A stretch of DNA of 64,000 bases from Nocardia huaxiensis (lineage in GTDB: Bacteria > Actinomycetota > Actinomycetes > Mycobacteriales > Mycobacteriaceae), in the NCBI RefSeq assembly GCF_013744875.1, contig NZ_CP059399.1, forward strand, positions 8,122,001-8,186,000, in the 5' to 3' direction. The notes under the pieces are model-generated. The model had not been told where the DNA came from and ran no database searches. It saw only the letters and a list, made by a program, of their open reading frames with translations. The first letter of the stretch is position 1; every line of letters starts with the position of its first letter. The position numbers and the translations under genes were made by a program. This document shows positions 61,580-64,000 of this stretch, piece by piece.

Positions 61580-63291
61580 GACAGCAACTCCACGGGGATA
61601 TCGATGTGCCGGGACCGCAGCCATTCGCCGAGCCCCTTCGCCTGCGGATCGAAACGCGCCTGATAGGCCACGCCCTGACCCAGAATGCCTTCGACAATGA
61701 AGTTCACGGCCCGCAGATTCGGCAGCACATGCCGGGTGATGGGCAGTTTCGCGGTTTCCGGCAGCAGCAGGCGCAATTCGTCGACGGTCAGCGCGTGCAC
61801 CAGCCAGCGCCACTGCTCGTCGGTGCGCACCCAGACGCCGATATTGGCATTGCCGCCCTTGTCGCCGGAGCGGGCCAGCGCGATCGTGCCCAGCGGCACG
61901 CGCTTGGTCTCGCCACGCGGAAGCGGCTGCGGCAGTGCGGGTTCGGTGACCTCGGCCAGCGCGAGGGTGGTTTCCGACGGCGCGATCTCGGTGCGGGTAC
62001 CGTCCGGCAGCACCACCGTGTGCGGCACCTGCGCCGCATCCACATACCCCGGCGTGAACACGCCGTACGGTCCACCGTTGCCCGGCAATGAGGTCAGCGA
62101 GAAGCCCGGGAAGCTGGCCAGCGCCAGTTCCACCGCCACATTCGCGAAGCCTCGCCCCACCTTGTTCGGATCGGAATCGCGTGCGACACAGCGCAACAGC
62201 GCGCTGGCCTGCTCCTCGGTCTCGGCGTCGGGCCGGTCCAGACGCGACAGCGTCCACTCCAGCTCGGCGGGCCGCACCGGCAGCCACGATTCCAGCTGCT
62301 GTTGCGCCAGTTGGGCTTTCGCCTCGATATCGAGGCCGGTGAGCACGAAGACCATCTCGTTGCGGAAGCCGCCGATGGTATTGAGCGACACCTTCAGCTG
62401 CGGCGGCGGGGCCTCCCCGCGCACGCCGCTGATGAGCACCCGATCCGGGCCCTCCTGGCTGAGCTCGATGGTGTCCAACCGCGTGGTCACATCCGGGCCG
62501 GCGTAGCGCGCGCCCTGGATCTCGTACATGAGCTGGGCTTCCACCGTGTCCACGGTGACCGCTCCCCCGGTGCCCGCGTGCTTGGTGATGACGCTGCTGC
62601 CGTCCCGCCGCACCTCCGCGATGGGGAAGCCGGGCCGCCTCATGTCCGCGATCTCGGTGAAGAACGCGAAGTTGCCGCCCGTGGCCTGCGTCGAGCATTC
62701 GATCACGTGCCCCGCCACCACGGCCCCGGCCAGCTGATCGAAATCCGCTCGGCCCCAGCCGAAGTGGGCCGCAGCCGGTCCGACCACCAGCGCGGCGTCG
62801 GTGACCCGGCCGGTCACCACGATGTCCGCGCCCGCGTTCAGGGCTTCCGCGATGCCCCACGCGCCCAGGTAGGCGTTGGCGGTGAGCGGTGCGCCCAGGC
62901 CGAGCTCACCGGCCCGCGCCACCAGGTCGTCACCGGTCACATACGCGATCTTCGGTGCGAGCCCGAGCTTTTCGGCCACCTGCCCGAGGCGCTCGGCCAG
63001 TCCGGCGGGATTCAGGCCGCCCGCATTGGCGACGATCCGCACCTTCTGCTCCAGCGCGAGGCCGAGACAGTCCTCGATCTGCTTCACGAAGGTCTTGGCG
63101 TAGCCGAGGTTCACGTCCTTCATGCGGTCCCGGCCCAGGATCAGCATGGTGAGCTCGGCCAGATAGTCGCCGGTGAGCACGTCGAGCTGCCCGCCCTCGA
63201 GCATCTCGCGCATGGCGCTGAGCCGATCGCCGTAAAAGCCCGAACAGTTGCCGATCCGGAGGACGTCCGGGTTCTCGGCGAGCTGACTCAT
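61576..63291 (-). CDS. Acyclic terpene utilisation AtuA family protein (DUF1446)
   Basis: A 571-residue protein of the AtuA family, needed in Pseudomonas for growth on citronellol/geraniol but with no defined reaction. It begins LRIGNCSGFYGDRLSAMREM and has DVLTGDYLAELTMLILGRDR, IVANAGGLNPAGLAERLGQV, GADIVVTGRVTDAALVVGPA and YEIQGARYAGPDVTTRLDTI. An additional C-terminal domain (from about 460; GTIALARSGDKGGNANIGVW) is also typical. It is first in the operon AtuA-fadE13-accD2-accA2-fadE12-echA7-TetR. Position equals Rv0976c. Confidence 0.92.
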
Positions 63292-63373
63292 CAGTGGGCC
63301 TCCCTGTGCACCCGAGTCCGCGCAGCCTCTCTGCTGCGGTCGGTTACAGGGTCACATCACCCTCGGAAAAAAT

Positions 63374-63389
63374 CAAGCCTGCGCGCTTG
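63374..63389 (-). promoter_or_regulatory. Inverted repeat CAAGC-N6-GCTTG before the AtuA operon
   Basis: CAAGC (63374-63378) and GCTTG (63385-63389) are perfect arms with a six-base GC spacer, in an AT-rich setting about 85 bases before the AtuA start. The layout fits a TetR operator; the operon carries its own TetR gene at the far end. Confidence 0.55.
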
Positions 63390-63470
63390 TTTATTGCTCA
63401 ATGGCTAACTCACAGATAACAGTTGTCGGCGGGAGCCCTCATGCCATCGCACAAGGTCGGACAAGGCAAG

Positions 63471-63632
63471 ATGTGCCCGGTGTCCGATGTCACCATCATT
63501 CTGCTGCTCGCCCTGGCCGGATTCCTGCTCGGCGGGGCCTACTCGACGTGGAAAACGTCACGTCCCGTGGCCATAGGACTACTCGCCTGCGGCATCCTCG
63601 CAGCCGTAGGCGCATTCCTCTGGTGGAAATGA
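63471..63632 (+). CDS. Small membrane protein
   Basis: A protein of about 53 residues with two transmembrane helices (SDVTIILLLALAGFLLGGAY and AIGLLACGILAAVGAFLW) joined by a short basic loop (STWKTSRPV). Similar two-helix proteins are common in mycolata and have no known role. ATG 63471 is chosen; GTG 63480 is equally possible. It is divergent from the AtuA operon. Confidence 0.6.
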   Translation: MCPVSDVTIILLLALAGFLLGGAYSTWKTSRPVAIGLLACGILAAVGAFLWWK

Positions 63633-63644
63633 CAACTCTCGTCG

Positions 63645-63731
63645 CTCTCAGGGGCTTCGCCCCCGAACCCCCTCGAGACTTCGGGCTTCGCCCTGAACCC
63701 CTTGAGACTTCGGGGAGTCAGCGCTGAACCC
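63645..63731. repeat. Dispersed GGGGCTTCGCCCC hairpin element, copy 3, with local tandem repeat
   Basis: CTCAGGGGCTTCGCCCCCGA begins the element; GAGACTTCGGGCTTCGCCCT and GAGACTTCGGGG follow as partial repeats with CTGAACCCC or CGAACCCC between. It fills the gap between the small membrane gene and the convergent cyclase gene, and can serve as a terminator for both. Confidence 0.6.
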
Positions 63732-64000
63732 CTACTCCGCTTCCAGGCGGAAGATGCGCAGGTCCTCGGGGACGCCGCTGAGCGGGCTCGCGAAGAAGCT
63801 GCGACGATACGGCTTGACGCCGAAACCGAGCTCCTCCAATGTCTCCGGCTTCAGGGCGTCGAGCGTGGCATTGGAGAGCATGGTGTTGCCGTTGCCGCCG
63901 GCCTCCATCATGCGGGCCGCGATCGTCACGTCCACACCCAGCCAGTCGCCGCCGATCTCGCGCGGGCTGCCGGTGTGCAGGCCCATGCGCATCTGCGGGC
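63732..64000 (-). CDS. Adenylate/guanylate cyclase domain protein, 3' end only
   Basis: The window edge cuts this gene; only about 89 C-terminal residues are present. MRMGLHTGSPREIGGDWLGV, DVTIAARMMEAGGNGNTMLS and FGVKPYRRSFFASPLSGVPE match the end of class III nucleotide cyclases (the R/MGLHTG and D.VN.AARM-like motifs). The catalytic metal-binding aspartates would lie outside the window. It ends EDLRIFRLEAE. Confidence 0.8.
   Translation of the reverse strand, partial: PQMRMGLHTGSPREIGGDWLGVDVTIAARMMEAGGNGNTMLSNATLDALKPETLEELGFGVKPYRRSFFASPLSGVPEDLRIFRLEAE

Noticed and set aside
61580..62860. Long upstream extension of the FadE13-like frame
   Set aside because: It overlaps the AtuA gene out of frame with shadow-type composition; ATG 61579 overlaps the AtuA stop as a coupled start.

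Overview
The window looks like chromosomal DNA of a mycolic-acid actinomycete, most likely Nocardia or a close relative. It is GC-rich with strongly G/C third codon positions, uses many GTG and TTG starts, and has apparent leaderless promoters (-10 box about 7 nt before the start codon). A long block is collinear, in inverted orientation, with Mycobacterium tuberculosis Rv0437c-Rv0427c (psd, pssA, CDC48-like AAA ATPase, YbdK-like ligase, sodC, virR, DUF3263, def, GNAT, xthA). thiC and thiD (Rv0423c/Rv0422c) follow further on, and the right end matches the Rv0976c-Rv0971c operon (AtuA, fadE13, accD2, accA2, fadE12, echA7). These gene-number matches come from memory, not from a search.

Layout. 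1-1800: tandem repeats, an ECF41 sigma factor and a small lipoprotein. 1997-5524: a three-gene operon of a receiver/glutaredoxin-like/thioredoxin-reductase-like fusion, a histidine kinase with a cyclic-nucleotide-binding fold, and a UBP zinc-finger protein; this is the best candidate for an uncharacterised signalling system. 5.6-8.2 kb: SRPBCC, SIMPL lipoprotein and FabH-like synthase. 8.5-21.5 kb: the mycobacterial synteny block (phosphatidylethanolamine synthesis, AAA ATPase, two membrane proteins, YbdK, SodC, VirR, DUF3263, peptide deformylase, GNAT, exonuclease III). 21.5-23.6 kb: hydrolase/TetR operon with a clear operator. 23.7-29.6 kb: FadE5-type dehydrogenase, an MpaB-family protein and a second acyl-CoA dehydrogenase-like enzyme, the last two sharing a repeated promoter motif beside a TetR gene. 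29.7-32.1 kb: homogentisate dioxygenase and fumarylacetoacetase. 32.2-38.6 kb: MMPL transporter, DHFR-like protein, AraC and TetR regulators, secreted lipase, VOC protein.

38.7-49.1 kb: thiamine pyrimidine genes (TPP riboswitch-thiC, and thiD) enclosing a rearranged region. The last codons of thiC, its terminator hairpin and the 3' end of a GT39 glycosyltransferase are repeated in decayed form, with accessory genes between them (unknown zinc-ribbon protein, frameshifted NUDIX gene, EthD/LysR pair, second zinc-ribbon protein). An intact GT39 gene and a GT2-GtrA gene form a YkcB/YkcC-like glycolipid pair. 49.2-53.6 kb: CobW-type metallochaperone behind a Zur-like box, NmrA-like reductase, epoxide hydrolase with divergent TetR, glyoxalase-like protein. 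53.9-63.3 kb: a seven-gene minus-strand acyl-CoA carboxylase/dehydrogenase operon (AtuA to TetR). The right edge cuts an adenylate-cyclase-type gene.

No tRNA, rRNA, CRISPR array, transposase or phage gene was recognised.
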